DNA of 64,000 nt. Origin: QAND01 sp003150225. GTDB lineage: Bacteria; Bacillota; Clostridia; Christensenellales; QAND01. The stretch is from contig NZ_CP076563.1 in the NCBI RefSeq assembly GCF_044357945.1, positions 1,488,001 through 1,552,000 of the forward strand. The letters run 5' to 3'. Positions 35,194 to 42,897 of the stretch are shown one piece after another. Positions within the stretch are counted from its first letter, which is position 1. Every line of letters begins with the position of its first letter. Under the pieces are notes generated by a model. It was not told where the DNA came from, did no database searches, and saw only the letters and a program-made list of their open reading frames with translations. The translations under genes were made by a program, and so were the position numbers.

Positions 35194-35706
35194 TTAGCTT
35201 CGGCGGGTGCCGCACTCGGGGCAAAACAGGTTCGAGGGGCTCAGCTCGTTGCCGCAGTTTTTGCAGACGTTATGGTCGGCAGACGAGGATTCCCCACCCG
35301 CGTTGGGAGCTGGATCGGGCCGGTCCAGCTTGCGGTTGATTTCCCGAACCTCGGAGCGAATGGATAGAAACAGATAGCCCGCCTCGTATAACAGCCGAAG
35401 CAGTACCGGCGCAAGGACCAGAAACAACAGCCCTTGGAGCGGCTCCATGGTTAAGAGATAGAGTCCGGCGCAGAGGGCTGCCGTGGTGGACACGATATAA
35501 AGCGCCTTTAAAATGCCGCCCATCCAGAAGGTTTTAAAATTGAAAAAGTCGTGGATTTTCTGCATAGTGGGGGATAACTCCGCCCGTTTGTGGCTGGGGA
35601 GCACAGCTGTCATCAATACCGCGGCGGCGATGGCGCCCAGGACCAATCCAACCAGCAGGATAGAGGAGGGTTCATAGGAATAACTTACGAGCGGATACTT
35701 GGACAT
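35194..35706 (-). CDS. Membrane protein with C-terminal zinc ribbon
   Basis: A 170-residue protein with two or three membrane helices (about residues 17-36, 61-84 and 87-113) followed by a cytoplasmic linker and a C-terminal zinc-ribbon CKNCGNELSPSNLFCPECG (near residues 148-166). Such small ribbon-tailed membrane proteins are common in Clostridia and their function is unknown. The ATG follows GGGAGG. It is divergent from the VanG-type ligase gene, with about 215 bp between. Confidence 0.75.
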   Translation of the reverse strand: MSKYPLVSYSYEPSSILLVGLVLGAIAAAVLMTAVLPSHKRAELSPTMQKIHDFFNFKTFWMGGILKALYIVSTTAALCAGLYLLTMEPLQGLLFLVLAPVLLRLLYEAGYLFLSIRSEVREINRKLDRPDPAPNAGGESSSADHNVCKNCGNELSPSNLFCPECGTRRS

Positions 35707-35922
35707 GGATGCCTCCCGGTGTGATTGATATCACTACAATAGCATGAAAGCCCGGCTCCCGCAAACCCGTAGCCGGGATAAACGCTTTCAAAAAGAGGCC
35801 GATAGAAAATCGTCACGGGAACGACAGATTGTGTTAAGAAATCGGCAAAGCCGTCGTCTAAAAGGAAGGATAGAATCAGGGTCAGTAAGGGCCCGCAGGC
35901 CCGGTATCGGAGGAGAGAGACC

Positions 35923-36969
35923 ATGAGAAAGAAGCGGCTGGCCGTGCTGTTTGGCGGCTGTTCCAGCGAATACCCCGTATCCCTGCAATCGGCCTATGGG
36001 GTATTGACCCATTTACGGCCCGACCGGTACGAGGCCGTGCCGGTGGGCATTACCCGAGAAGGGAAATGGCTGTGGTACCACGGACAGCTGGATCGAATTC
36101 CCACGGATACCTGGTGGCGGGATGGCTCATGCACGCCGGTGGCCCTATCCCCGGTTCGTGGGCAGGAGCTACTGGAATTCCGGGAGGACGGCGTGCGTCA
36201 ATCCCATTTGGATGGGGTGTTTCCGGTGCTGCACGGCCGAAATGGGGAGGATGGCACCGTACAGGGACTGATTGAGCTTGCAGGAATCCCTTTGGTGGGA
36301 TGCGGCACCCTGAGCTCAGCCCTTTGTATGGATAAGGAGCTGGCCCATACCCTGGCCGGCGCAGCCGGCGTGCCGGTTCCTCCATCGGCGGTGATCTGGA
36401 ACTGGATGGACTGGAAGCGGGTCACCGCACTGGCGTCTCGGCTGCACTATCCGTTGTTTGTAAAACCCGCCCGCGCCGGATCCTCCTTTGGCATCGCCCG
36501 CATTGTGGAGGAGAGTCAGCTGGAAAAAGCGGTGTCCGCCGCCTTTTCCCACGATGAGAAGGTCCTCCTGGAGGAGGAGATACCGGGCTTTGAGGTGGGA
36601 TGTGCGGTCCTAGGCCGGGGGGAAAATCTGTTTGTTGGCGCGGTGGACGAAATCGAGCTTAAGGCGGATTTCTTCAACTACCGGGAGAAGTACGGTATGG
36701 GGGAATCGGCGATCCACGTGCCGGCTAGGATCGACCAGGGAACTACGGAACGGATCAAAGCGGCCGCCGCCCGTGTCTATCGGGCGTTGGATTGCCGGGG
36801 CTTTGCCCGGGTGGACCTGTTTTTAACCCCGTCGGGCCAGGTGGTGTTCAACGAGGTAAATACCATCCCGGGGATGACGCCCCATAGCCGTTTTCCAGGG
36901 ATGCTGGCGGCAGCCGGCCTGGAGTTTTCCCAGGCGCTGGACCGCATTTTAGAGGAGGGGTTGGGATGA
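35923..36969 (+). CDS. vanG: VanG-type D-alanine-D-serine/D-alanine ligase
   Basis: A 348-residue ATP-grasp ligase joining D-Ala to a second D-amino acid for the peptidoglycan stem. It belongs to the VanG subclass, not the ordinary Ddl class: the long DGVFPVLHGRNGEDGTVQ stretch, CGTLSSALCMDKE, FEVGCAVLG, and the omega-loop EKY at residues 255-257, which is found in VanG/VanC-type D-Ser ligases. NEVNTIPGMTPHSR near 310 supplies metal ligands. Acceptor specificity is inferred, not proven. The ATG follows GGAGGAGAG. It is followed by a VanW gene. The usual companions (VanXY peptidase, VanT serine racemase, VanRS) are not within this window. Confidence 0.88.
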   Translation: MRKKRLAVLFGGCSSEYPVSLQSAYGVLTHLRPDRYEAVPVGITREGKWLWYHGQLDRIPTDTWWRDGSCTPVALSPVRGQELLEFREDGVRQSHLDGVFPVLHGRNGEDGTVQGLIELAGIPLVGCGTLSSALCMDKELAHTLAGAAGVPVPPSAVIWNWMDWKRVTALASRLHYPLFVKPARAGSSFGIARIVEESQLEKAVSAAFSHDEKVLLEEEIPGFEVGCAVLGRGENLFVGAVDEIELKADFFNYREKYGMGESAIHVPARIDQGTTERIKAAAARVYRALDCRGFARVDLFLTPSGQVVFNEVNTIPGMTPHSRFPGMLAAAGLEFSQALDRILEEGLG

Positions 36970-37064
36970 CCCGCCAACTTTTTCGCAGGGGCGCCCCGCG
37001 CCGGGAGCATCCGGTGCTGGTAAACCGGCAATATCCCATCCGGCGGAAATCCGGAGAGGTGTGA
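36966..37064 (+). CDS. 32-residue overlapping ORF between vanG and vanW
   Basis: The ATG overlaps the ligase stop as ATGA, and the frame runs to a TGA whose last base is 2 nt before the vanW ATG. The predicted peptide is Arg-rich (MTRQLFRRGAPRREHP...) with no known fold. It may be a real small protein or simply a reading frame that keeps ribosomes moving between the two larger genes. No homologue known to me. Confidence 0.35.
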   Translation: MTRQLFRRGAPRREHPVLVNRQYPIRRKSGEV

Positions 37065-37066
37065 AG

Positions 37067-37885
37067 ATGGCAAGAAAGCGCTTAACTCAGGTTTTCCCCT
37101 TTTTGATTCCCCTCCGCGTATGGCAGCGCAAACGTTGCTTTTATTTAAAGATGAGGATGGACGGACGGAAATATGCCCGGGAGCGGGGGGATCTGCTTCC
37201 CTATATCGGCTTTGAGACCCGCTCTAGGATGCTCAATCCCGCGACCGGCGCGGATATGACCTACCAACAGAACAAGGTACATAACCTGAAACTGGCTGCC
37301 CGTATGCTCAATGGGGTGGTGATCCGCCCGGGGGAAACCTTCTCCTTCTGGCAGTTGGTACGGCATGCTGACCGGGAGGAGCCATACCGGGATGCGCTGA
37401 CCCTGCGGGACGGAGCCATCGTGCCGGAATACGGCGGGGGTCTGTGCCAGCACAGCAATCTATTGTATTGGATGTTCCTCCACAGCCCTTTGAGCATAGT
37501 GGAGCGCCATGCCCATGGAATCAAGGCATTTCCCCTGCCGGATCCGGAGATTCCCGAAGGGGTGGACGCCACCGTGGGGGAGGGTTGGCTGGATCTTAAG
37601 GCTGCCAATGAGACGGGGCAGCCAATCCAGATCGAGATCGAGTTCATGGGGGAATACGTCTATGGACGCATTCGTCTCGCGGAGCCTCCCAAATACCGGC
37701 TGGAGGTCTTTACCCGGAACCTGCGATATACCCGGCTGGGGGAGGGCGTCCAACAGACCGTGGACGTTTACCGCAGGCGGGTGGATGTTCGTACCGGCCT
37801 GTGGCGGGAGGAGTTCCTCTACCATAACCGGTGTCTCGTCGGCTATCCGCTGCCGTCCCAGGTGCCGATATTGGAGGGGCCGTAA
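37067..37885 (+). CDS. vanW: VanW-family protein
   Basis: A 272-residue VanW-domain protein. Typical features: the basic MARKRLTQVFPFLIPLRVWQRKRCFYL start, QQNKVHNLKLAARMLNGVVIRPGETFSFWQLV, GGGLCQHSNLLYWMFLHSPLSIVERHAHG and a conserved PEGVDATVGEGWLDLK. No signal peptide is obvious. VanW genes accompany vanB- and vanG-type glycopeptide-resistance loci, but the protein's biochemical job is not known. I chose the ATG at 37067, 7 nt after GGAGAGG. It lies directly downstream of the VanG-type ligase and is almost certainly co-transcribed with it. Confidence 0.9.
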   Translation: MARKRLTQVFPFLIPLRVWQRKRCFYLKMRMDGRKYARERGDLLPYIGFETRSRMLNPATGADMTYQQNKVHNLKLAARMLNGVVIRPGETFSFWQLVRHADREEPYRDALTLRDGAIVPEYGGGLCQHSNLLYWMFLHSPLSIVERHAHGIKAFPLPDPEIPEGVDATVGEGWLDLKAANETGQPIQIEIEFMGEYVYGRIRLAEPPKYRLEVFTRNLRYTRLGEGVQQTVDVYRRRVDVRTGLWREEFLYHNRCLVGYPLPSQVPILEGP

Positions 37886-38078
37886 GCATAGACGGAGGCC
37901 AGCCATGTCCAACCGGCGGGTTTTTTGATAAAATCCTAGCGTTTCTTACATTTCCATTCAAATCATTCCAATATAGGAGCGGTTTTGGTTGCGGAATGGG
38001 CGGAATCCGGATATGATTAAGCTGTATTGCTAAAAAACTAATATCTAACGGATAAAACGCAGGATGGGAGAGAAACCG

Positions 38079-39323
38079 GTGGAAAACGGTCGTTTTATTG
38101 TGCGTATGCTGGGGGGATTTTCGGTCTATTACGGCGAGCGGCCCATCGTCTCGGAACGAAGCCGTAACAGCAAGGTAACCCAGCTTTTGGAGTATCTTTT
38201 GATGAACCGGCGGCGGGGGGTGCCCCAAGAGGAGTTGATCGAGGTCCTGTTGGCAGGGGAGGAAAGCGAGAGCCCCGCCAACGTGTTGAAAAATCTCATC
38301 TACCGCCTGAGGAAGCTGTTTATCGCAGCCGATTTACCGGGGGATAGCTGTATCTATTTTCAGAATGGATGCTATGGGTTTACCCAACAGATCCCCTGCT
38401 GGATGGACGTTGAAGCTTTTGAGGAGGCCATCGCCATTGCTCGGCGGACAGCGGATCGGGAGAAGAAATTTGGCGCCTATCTGGAGGCCATGGACCTGTA
38501 CCAAGGGGACTTTCTCCCTAGGCTTCTGGGGGAAACCTGGGCCATGGTGCCGGCGGTTCGGTATCAGGATCTCTACCGGAGCTGCATTCAGGAGGCCTAT
38601 GCGTTGCTGTCCCAGAGCAGGGAAATCAGCCGGCTGCTGGGCCCCATCCGGCGGGCCACTACCCTTTATCCCTATGATGAAAGCCTGCATATTCTATACA
38701 TTTCCTGCCTGTTTCAGCTTCAGCGCTACAAAGAGGCGGTGGCGGAGTATGACAGGGTGGTCAACCTGCTGTTTGATGACCTGGGCGTTGGCCCCTCCGA
38801 GGAGCTCCAGGAGCTGTTCCAACGAATCACCGGCAAGATTCAGCCCCTGGCCAGCTCTTTGGATGCGATTCGTGAGGACATGAGCGAGGGAGAGACCCAA
38901 ACCGGCGCATATCAGTGCAATTTTCATGACTTTACCTCCACCTACCGGTTTGTGGTACGGCATATCGAGCGCAGCGGCCAGTCCGCGTTTTTGATGCTGT
39001 GCAGCGTCACCCAGTGGGATGGCAGCGTCCCGGCAGGGGGTAAGGATTTGCGGGAGGTATCCAGGGCGTTTCAGGATGCGGTGCGGAATTCCCTGCGGCG
39101 GGGGGATATCTGCACCCGGTATAGTCCTTCTCAATTCTTGCTGCTATTGATGGATATCAACCAGGAGAACTGCAAGGTGGTGGCCAACCGAATCCGAGAC
39201 CAGTTCTTGCGGAACATCCGCCGCCGGGACCTGCGCGTGCATAGCAAGGCGATTTCGGTGGTAGACATAGGCAAATCAATCGATCAGTCCGTCATTGGCA
39301 CGGGCAATTTAAGCTGGCAATAG
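38079..39323 (+). CDS. BTAD-type transcriptional regulator with GGDEF-like C-terminus
   Basis: A 414-residue (or 419 if the ATG at 38064 is used) SARP-like regulator. An OmpR-type winged helix (about residues 3-95, FIVRMLGGFSVYYGERPI, then a helix ending in RLRKLF) is followed by a bacterial transcriptional activator domain (about 110-255) with TPR-like helices. A C-terminal segment of about 110 residues resembles a GGDEF domain (AFQDAVRNSLRRGDICTRYSPSQFLLLLMD). The signature RYGGDEF is replaced by RYSPSQF, so cyclase activity is not expected. The GTG at 38079 follows GGGAGAG. A nearby downstream gene of unknown function may be its partner. Confidence 0.75.
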   Translation: MENGRFIVRMLGGFSVYYGERPIVSERSRNSKVTQLLEYLLMNRRRGVPQEELIEVLLAGEESESPANVLKNLIYRLRKLFIAADLPGDSCIYFQNGCYGFTQQIPCWMDVEAFEEAIAIARRTADREKKFGAYLEAMDLYQGDFLPRLLGETWAMVPAVRYQDLYRSCIQEAYALLSQSREISRLLGPIRRATTLYPYDESLHILYISCLFQLQRYKEAVAEYDRVVNLLFDDLGVGPSEELQELFQRITGKIQPLASSLDAIREDMSEGETQTGAYQCNFHDFTSTYRFVVRHIERSGQSAFLMLCSVTQWDGSVPAGGKDLREVSRAFQDAVRNSLRRGDICTRYSPSQFLLLLMDINQENCKVVANRIRDQFLRNIRRRDLRVHSKAISVVDIGKSIDQSVIGTGNLSWQ

Positions 39324-39458
39324 AAAGCAGCGATAAAATCCTCGGAGGAACGCCGGGGGTTTTGTTTTTTAATCGGGCTTTCTTGTAGGAAGATGTGACC
39401 GGAAATTTGACCGGCGGCTGTTATCATGTGCTTAAAAACAACATATGGTGTCGATAAA

Positions 39459-39938
39459 ATGATTGGATTGCATGTTCCCAATAGGGTTATTATCTGTGTG
39501 GACCGGTGGGATAACGCCAACATAGCCGGGCGAATCTTTCACAGGCTTTCCCCACAGGCCGTTTTGTTTCAGGAAATCAATGAGCTTTTGCTTGAGATGG
39601 AAAAGCTGTTTGACCAGTTGGGGATCCCCCAGGCGTCTACGGAGAACAGATATTTTGAAACATACCAGCGCCAGGGCAGCGGCGCGGATGAAAAAAAACG
39701 TCAAAAGAGGGAGGAGTTGAGCCCCATGGCCAAGGATACCGCCCAGCAGAAGGGGAAGAAAGCGACTTTTGTAGTGCAGGTGCAGTACCGGCAAAACGCC
39801 ACCTGGCAGGGCACGGTTGTTTGGACCGAAAAGGAGGAGACCAAGCGGTTCCGCAGCGCGCTGGAACTGCTCAAGCTGATGGACAGCGCCATCGCTCCCG
39901 ATGAGGAAGAGAGCGCCCCTGCAACGAACGCGCAATAG
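39459..39938 (+). CDS. Conserved hypothetical protein next to the BTAD regulator
   Basis: A 159-residue soluble protein in two parts. The first (about residues 1-75) contains VPNRVIICVDRWDNANIAGRIFHRLSP. The second (about 100-150) contains KKATFVVQVQYRQNATWQGTVVWTEKEE and a FRSALELLKLMD helix. The linker between is basic and low complexity. I recall the second motif from uncharacterised proteins in related Clostridia but cannot name a family. The ATG at 39459 lacks a good ribosome site, so the start is unsure; an upstream ATG at 39426 is possible. Confidence 0.6.
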   Translation: MIGLHVPNRVIICVDRWDNANIAGRIFHRLSPQAVLFQEINELLLEMEKLFDQLGIPQASTENRYFETYQRQGSGADEKKRQKREELSPMAKDTAQQKGKKATFVVQVQYRQNATWQGTVVWTEKEETKRFRSALELLKLMDSAIAPDEEESAPATNAQ

Positions 39939-39945
39939 AGGGATC

Positions 39946-39980
39946 AAAAAGGCTCCGGACGAGAGATCCGGAGCCTTTTT
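39946..39980. terminator. Bidirectional terminator
   Basis: Stem AAAAAGGCTCCGGA with its complement and a 7-base loop between the hypothetical gene and the convergent reductase gene. Confidence 0.9.
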
Positions 39981-39994
39981 CTGCTGATGCGCTT

Positions 39995-41011
39995 TTAAAA
40001 AAGAGTCTGAAAGCGGTCTAGGTTGTCCTTTCGGGGAGCGCCTTCTCCTCGCTCCATCTCCTGGATGACCCGTACCACCATATCGTTAAAGGGGGTAGGC
40101 ACGCCGTGCTGGCGTCCAAACTGACAGACAACCCCGTTGATGGCGTCTACCTCGCAGGGCTTCCCGTGTTCGATGTCCTGGAGCATGCTGGGCTTCAGCA
40201 GCCGGTGTTTTTTCATGGCGATGGGGATGATCCGGTAGGAGAGCCAGCGCTTTACACCGCCTTTTTTGAAATAGAGCAGCCTAACGATGTCCTTGCCCTG
40301 GACGGGAGCAAAGGTTACGCCGGCGGCATGGCCTACATCAATGCATTCTTTGATCAGGTATTGGGCAACCCGCCGTGCCCTGGGATCCTCGGAAACATCG
40401 CCAAAGGTTCCGCCGATGACGGTGCCCAGCCCGCTGAAGGCCGCGTTGATCAGGAGCTTGCTCCAGCGCACGCCCATAAAATTGTCCTCCACTTCCACCG
40501 GGCACATATGCTCCAGGATCCCCTTTACCAGCTTCAGTCCTTGGGATCCTACGCCTTCCATGGTGCCCATGCCGAAGGTAAGGCTGTCGGCTTCCGAGGT
40601 CAGCTGGGATACGCCGGGCGCCAACAGGGTAGCGCCCCAGGCGACGGTACAGCCTACCACCCGATCCTTTCCAATCAGCTCGGCGATGGCGGGCTCCGGA
40701 ATGCCGTTTTGCAGGGTGCAGATCAACCCCGTTTCTCCCAGATAGGGCTTTAGGAAGGAGACCACCTCCGGGTTATGCAACTGTTTGGTCATAAGAAAGA
40801 TTACATCGTATTCCCCGGACATCTCCTGGGGCAATAGGGCCTTCACCGGAACGGTAAGCTCCACCGTGCCCGTCACCCGGGCGCCCTGTGTCCGAAGGGC
40901 CTCTACGTGGGCTTGGTTGCGGTTGATCAGCTCGCAGTTCAGCCCAGCCTTGGTCAGATATGCGCCTAAAATGGTGCCAAGGGATCCGGCTCCATAGATC
41001 GCAATGCGCAT
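39995..41011 (-). CDS. Ketopantoate reductase-family (ApbA/PanE) protein
   Basis: A 338-residue NADPH-dependent 2-dehydropantoate 2-reductase-family enzyme. It starts with the Rossmann motif MRIAIYGAGSLGTILGAYL, followed by DVIFLMTKQLHNPEV, LQNGIPEP and a C-terminal helical domain with KLLINAAFSGLGTVIGGTFGD. The family includes true PanE for pantothenate synthesis and relatives acting on other 2-oxo acids; none of the other pantothenate genes is nearby, so I leave the symbol open. I chose the ATG at 41011, 9 nt after GAGGTG. Confidence 0.85.
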   Translation of the reverse strand: MRIAIYGAGSLGTILGAYLTKAGLNCELINRNQAHVEALRTQGARVTGTVELTVPVKALLPQEMSGEYDVIFLMTKQLHNPEVVSFLKPYLGETGLICTLQNGIPEPAIAELIGKDRVVGCTVAWGATLLAPGVSQLTSEADSLTFGMGTMEGVGSQGLKLVKGILEHMCPVEVEDNFMGVRWSKLLINAAFSGLGTVIGGTFGDVSEDPRARRVAQYLIKECIDVGHAAGVTFAPVQGKDIVRLLYFKKGGVKRWLSYRIIPIAMKKHRLLKPSMLQDIEHGKPCEVDAINGVVCQFGRQHGVPTPFNDMVVRVIQEMERGEGAPRKDNLDRFQTLF

Positions 41012-41146
41012 GGAACACACCTCTTTTTGTTTTTGCTCATCTTAACAGAAGACGTCTCCCCATGCAAGGCCAGGCAAGGGAAAAACGGCAGGCGCCGATG
41101 CGGCGCCATACCGTTTCCTTTATAGCTTCTTGGTAGGAAAGGAAGC

Positions 41147-42811
41147 CTATTCCTCGTCCTGAAGAGCATCGTACCCCTCTTCCCCGGTGCGGACTTTGAT
41201 GACGTTTTCCACATCATATACGAAGATCTTGCCATCGCCAATATTGCCGGTGTAAAGGGCTTGCTTAATGGTGGAGAGAAGCAGATCCAGGGGGATCTTG
41301 CAGATGACGATTTCCACCTTAACCTTGGGCAGGAGGGTAGTCTCCACCGGCACGCCCCGATAGTATTCCTGCTGTCCCCTCTGCATCCCCCAGCCCAGCA
41401 CCTGGGTGACAGTGACGCCGGTGATGCCGATACCGTCCAGCGCGGCTTTCAAAGCCTCAAATTTACTCTGTCTGGTGACGATTACCACCTTGGTCATCTT
41501 GCTTCCTGGCCGAGAGTTATTTACTACGGGAATGGCTTCCTGGGGGGTGGGCACGGGAATGCTGTTTGCCGCCAGAAATGGGGCTTCCGATGCCGGCATA
41601 AAGTCAGCATAGCTGCTGGCGATGCCATGCTCATGGATATCCAGGCCATCCAATTCCTCCTCCCGGGAAACCCGGAGGCCAATGGTTTTCCCGATGACCA
41701 GAAACACCAAAGTCATGGTAACGCCTACCCAGGCGGCTACCGACAAAACACCTAAAAGCTGTATTCCTAAAAAAGCAAATCCTCCGCCGTAGAAAAGACC
41801 GCCATCCAGGGCGAAGACTCCGGTGAGGATGGTTCCGGTAGCTCCGCACAACCCATGCACGCCAATGGCGCCCACCGGATCGTCGACTTTCAGCCCCTTG
41901 TCAATCCATTCGATGCCGTATACCACCACAAAGGCGGCGATAAGGCCAATGAAGAAGGCGCCTATGGGGGAGACCAAATCGCAGCCCGCGGTGATGGCCA
42001 CAAGGCCCGCTAAAGCACCGTTTAGGGTCATGGAGACATCGGGCTTCCTGAATCGTAACCAGGTGATGATCATGACTGCGGTAGCCGCCGTGGCCGCGGC
42101 GATGTTGGTGGTGACAAAGATGTTTGAGGCCGAAAGGATGGCGTCATCTCCCGTCATGGATATGGTGGAACAGCCGTTAAAGCCGAACCAGCAGAACCAC
42201 AGGATAAATACACCCAATGCACCCAGGGTCAGGCTGTGGCCGGGGATGGCTCGGCTGGAACCGTCCTTTGTATATTTTCCAATCCGTGGTCCTAGCATCT
42301 TAGCGCCAATGAATGCTGCAATACCGCCCACCATATGAACGGCGGTGGAGCCAGCAAAATCATGGAACCCCAGCTGGGACAACCAGCCGCCGCCCCAGAT
42401 CCAATGGCCCGAAATGGGATAAATTACAGCGCTGATGATCAAGCTATATACCAGATAGGCGGAAAACTTGGTGCGCTCAGCCATGGCACCCGAGACGATG
42501 GTAGCGGCTGTTGCGCAGAACACCGTCTGGAAAATTACAAAAGCACTGGTAGGAAATGCACCGCTATAATCTCCCTGAATAAAGAGGTCCAGTCCTCCAA
42601 TAAAAGGGCCGTCCCCAGCGAACATCAGACCGAATCCCAGAAGCCAGAAAACCAAGGTCCCAACGCAGAAATCCATGAGATTTTTCATGATGATATTGCC
42701 TGCATTCTTGGCTCGGGTAAATCCGGTCTCCACCATGGCAAATCCTGCTTGCATAAAGAACACCAGTACAGCGCCGACAAGAACCCAAATGGTATCGACA
42801 GCAGAAAACAT
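41147..42811 (-). CDS. amt: Ammonium transporter fused to a PII (GlnK) domain
   Basis: A 554-residue fusion. Residues about 1-410 are an Amt/Rh-type ammonium channel of eleven helices, with GHWIWGGGWLSQLGFHDFAGSTAVHMVGG carrying the first pore histidine and GVHGLCGATGT the second. After a 25-residue linker, residues 439-554 are a complete PII signal protein: MTKVVIVTRQSKFEALKAAL, the T-loop around EYYRG (with two adjacent tyrosines) and TGNIGDGKIFV near the C-terminus. The plug that normally binds Amt transiently is thus covalently attached. It is the second gene after glnN, behind its own intercistronic attenuator. The ATG follows AAGGAGG. Confidence 0.93.
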   Translation of the reverse strand: MFSAVDTIWVLVGAVLVFFMQAGFAMVETGFTRAKNAGNIIMKNLMDFCVGTLVFWLLGFGLMFAGDGPFIGGLDLFIQGDYSGAFPTSAFVIFQTVFCATAATIVSGAMAERTKFSAYLVYSLIISAVIYPISGHWIWGGGWLSQLGFHDFAGSTAVHMVGGIAAFIGAKMLGPRIGKYTKDGSSRAIPGHSLTLGALGVFILWFCWFGFNGCSTISMTGDDAILSASNIFVTTNIAAATAATAVMIITWLRFRKPDVSMTLNGALAGLVAITAGCDLVSPIGAFFIGLIAAFVVVYGIEWIDKGLKVDDPVGAIGVHGLCGATGTILTGVFALDGGLFYGGGFAFLGIQLLGVLSVAAWVGVTMTLVFLVIGKTIGLRVSREEELDGLDIHEHGIASSYADFMPASEAPFLAANSIPVPTPQEAIPVVNNSRPGSKMTKVVIVTRQSKFEALKAALDGIGITGVTVTQVLGWGMQRGQQEYYRGVPVETTLLPKVKVEIVICKIPLDLLLSTIKQALYTGNIGDGKIFVYDVENVIKVRTGEEGYDALQDEE

Positions 42812-42833
42812 AGAGCATTCCTCCTTTTAGAAT

Positions 42834-42881
42834 AAAAAAGGCGTACACCCGCCAACCATGGTTGGTCAGGTGCACGCCTTT
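42834..42881 (-). terminator. Attenuator-type terminator in front of amt
   Basis: Minus-strand stem AAAGGCGTGCACC with an imperfect complement around CCAACCATGGTTGG, then a run of T, placed between glnN and amt. Its 5' arm overlaps the AAAGGC hexaloop hairpin, so only one can form. Confidence 0.75.
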
Positions 42882-42885
42882 GTGC
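42872..42885 (-). promoter_or_regulatory. AAAGGC hexaloop hairpin in front of amt
   Basis: GCAC-AAAGGC-GTGC on the minus strand: a 4-bp stem with the hexaloop shared by the glnN and gltB-operon leaders. Forming it would sequester the 5' arm of the terminator. The loop has A at position 1 and G at position 4, the signature reported for ANTAR-domain RNA targets. Confidence 0.65.
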
Positions 42886-42897
42886 GCGATGGTCTAT

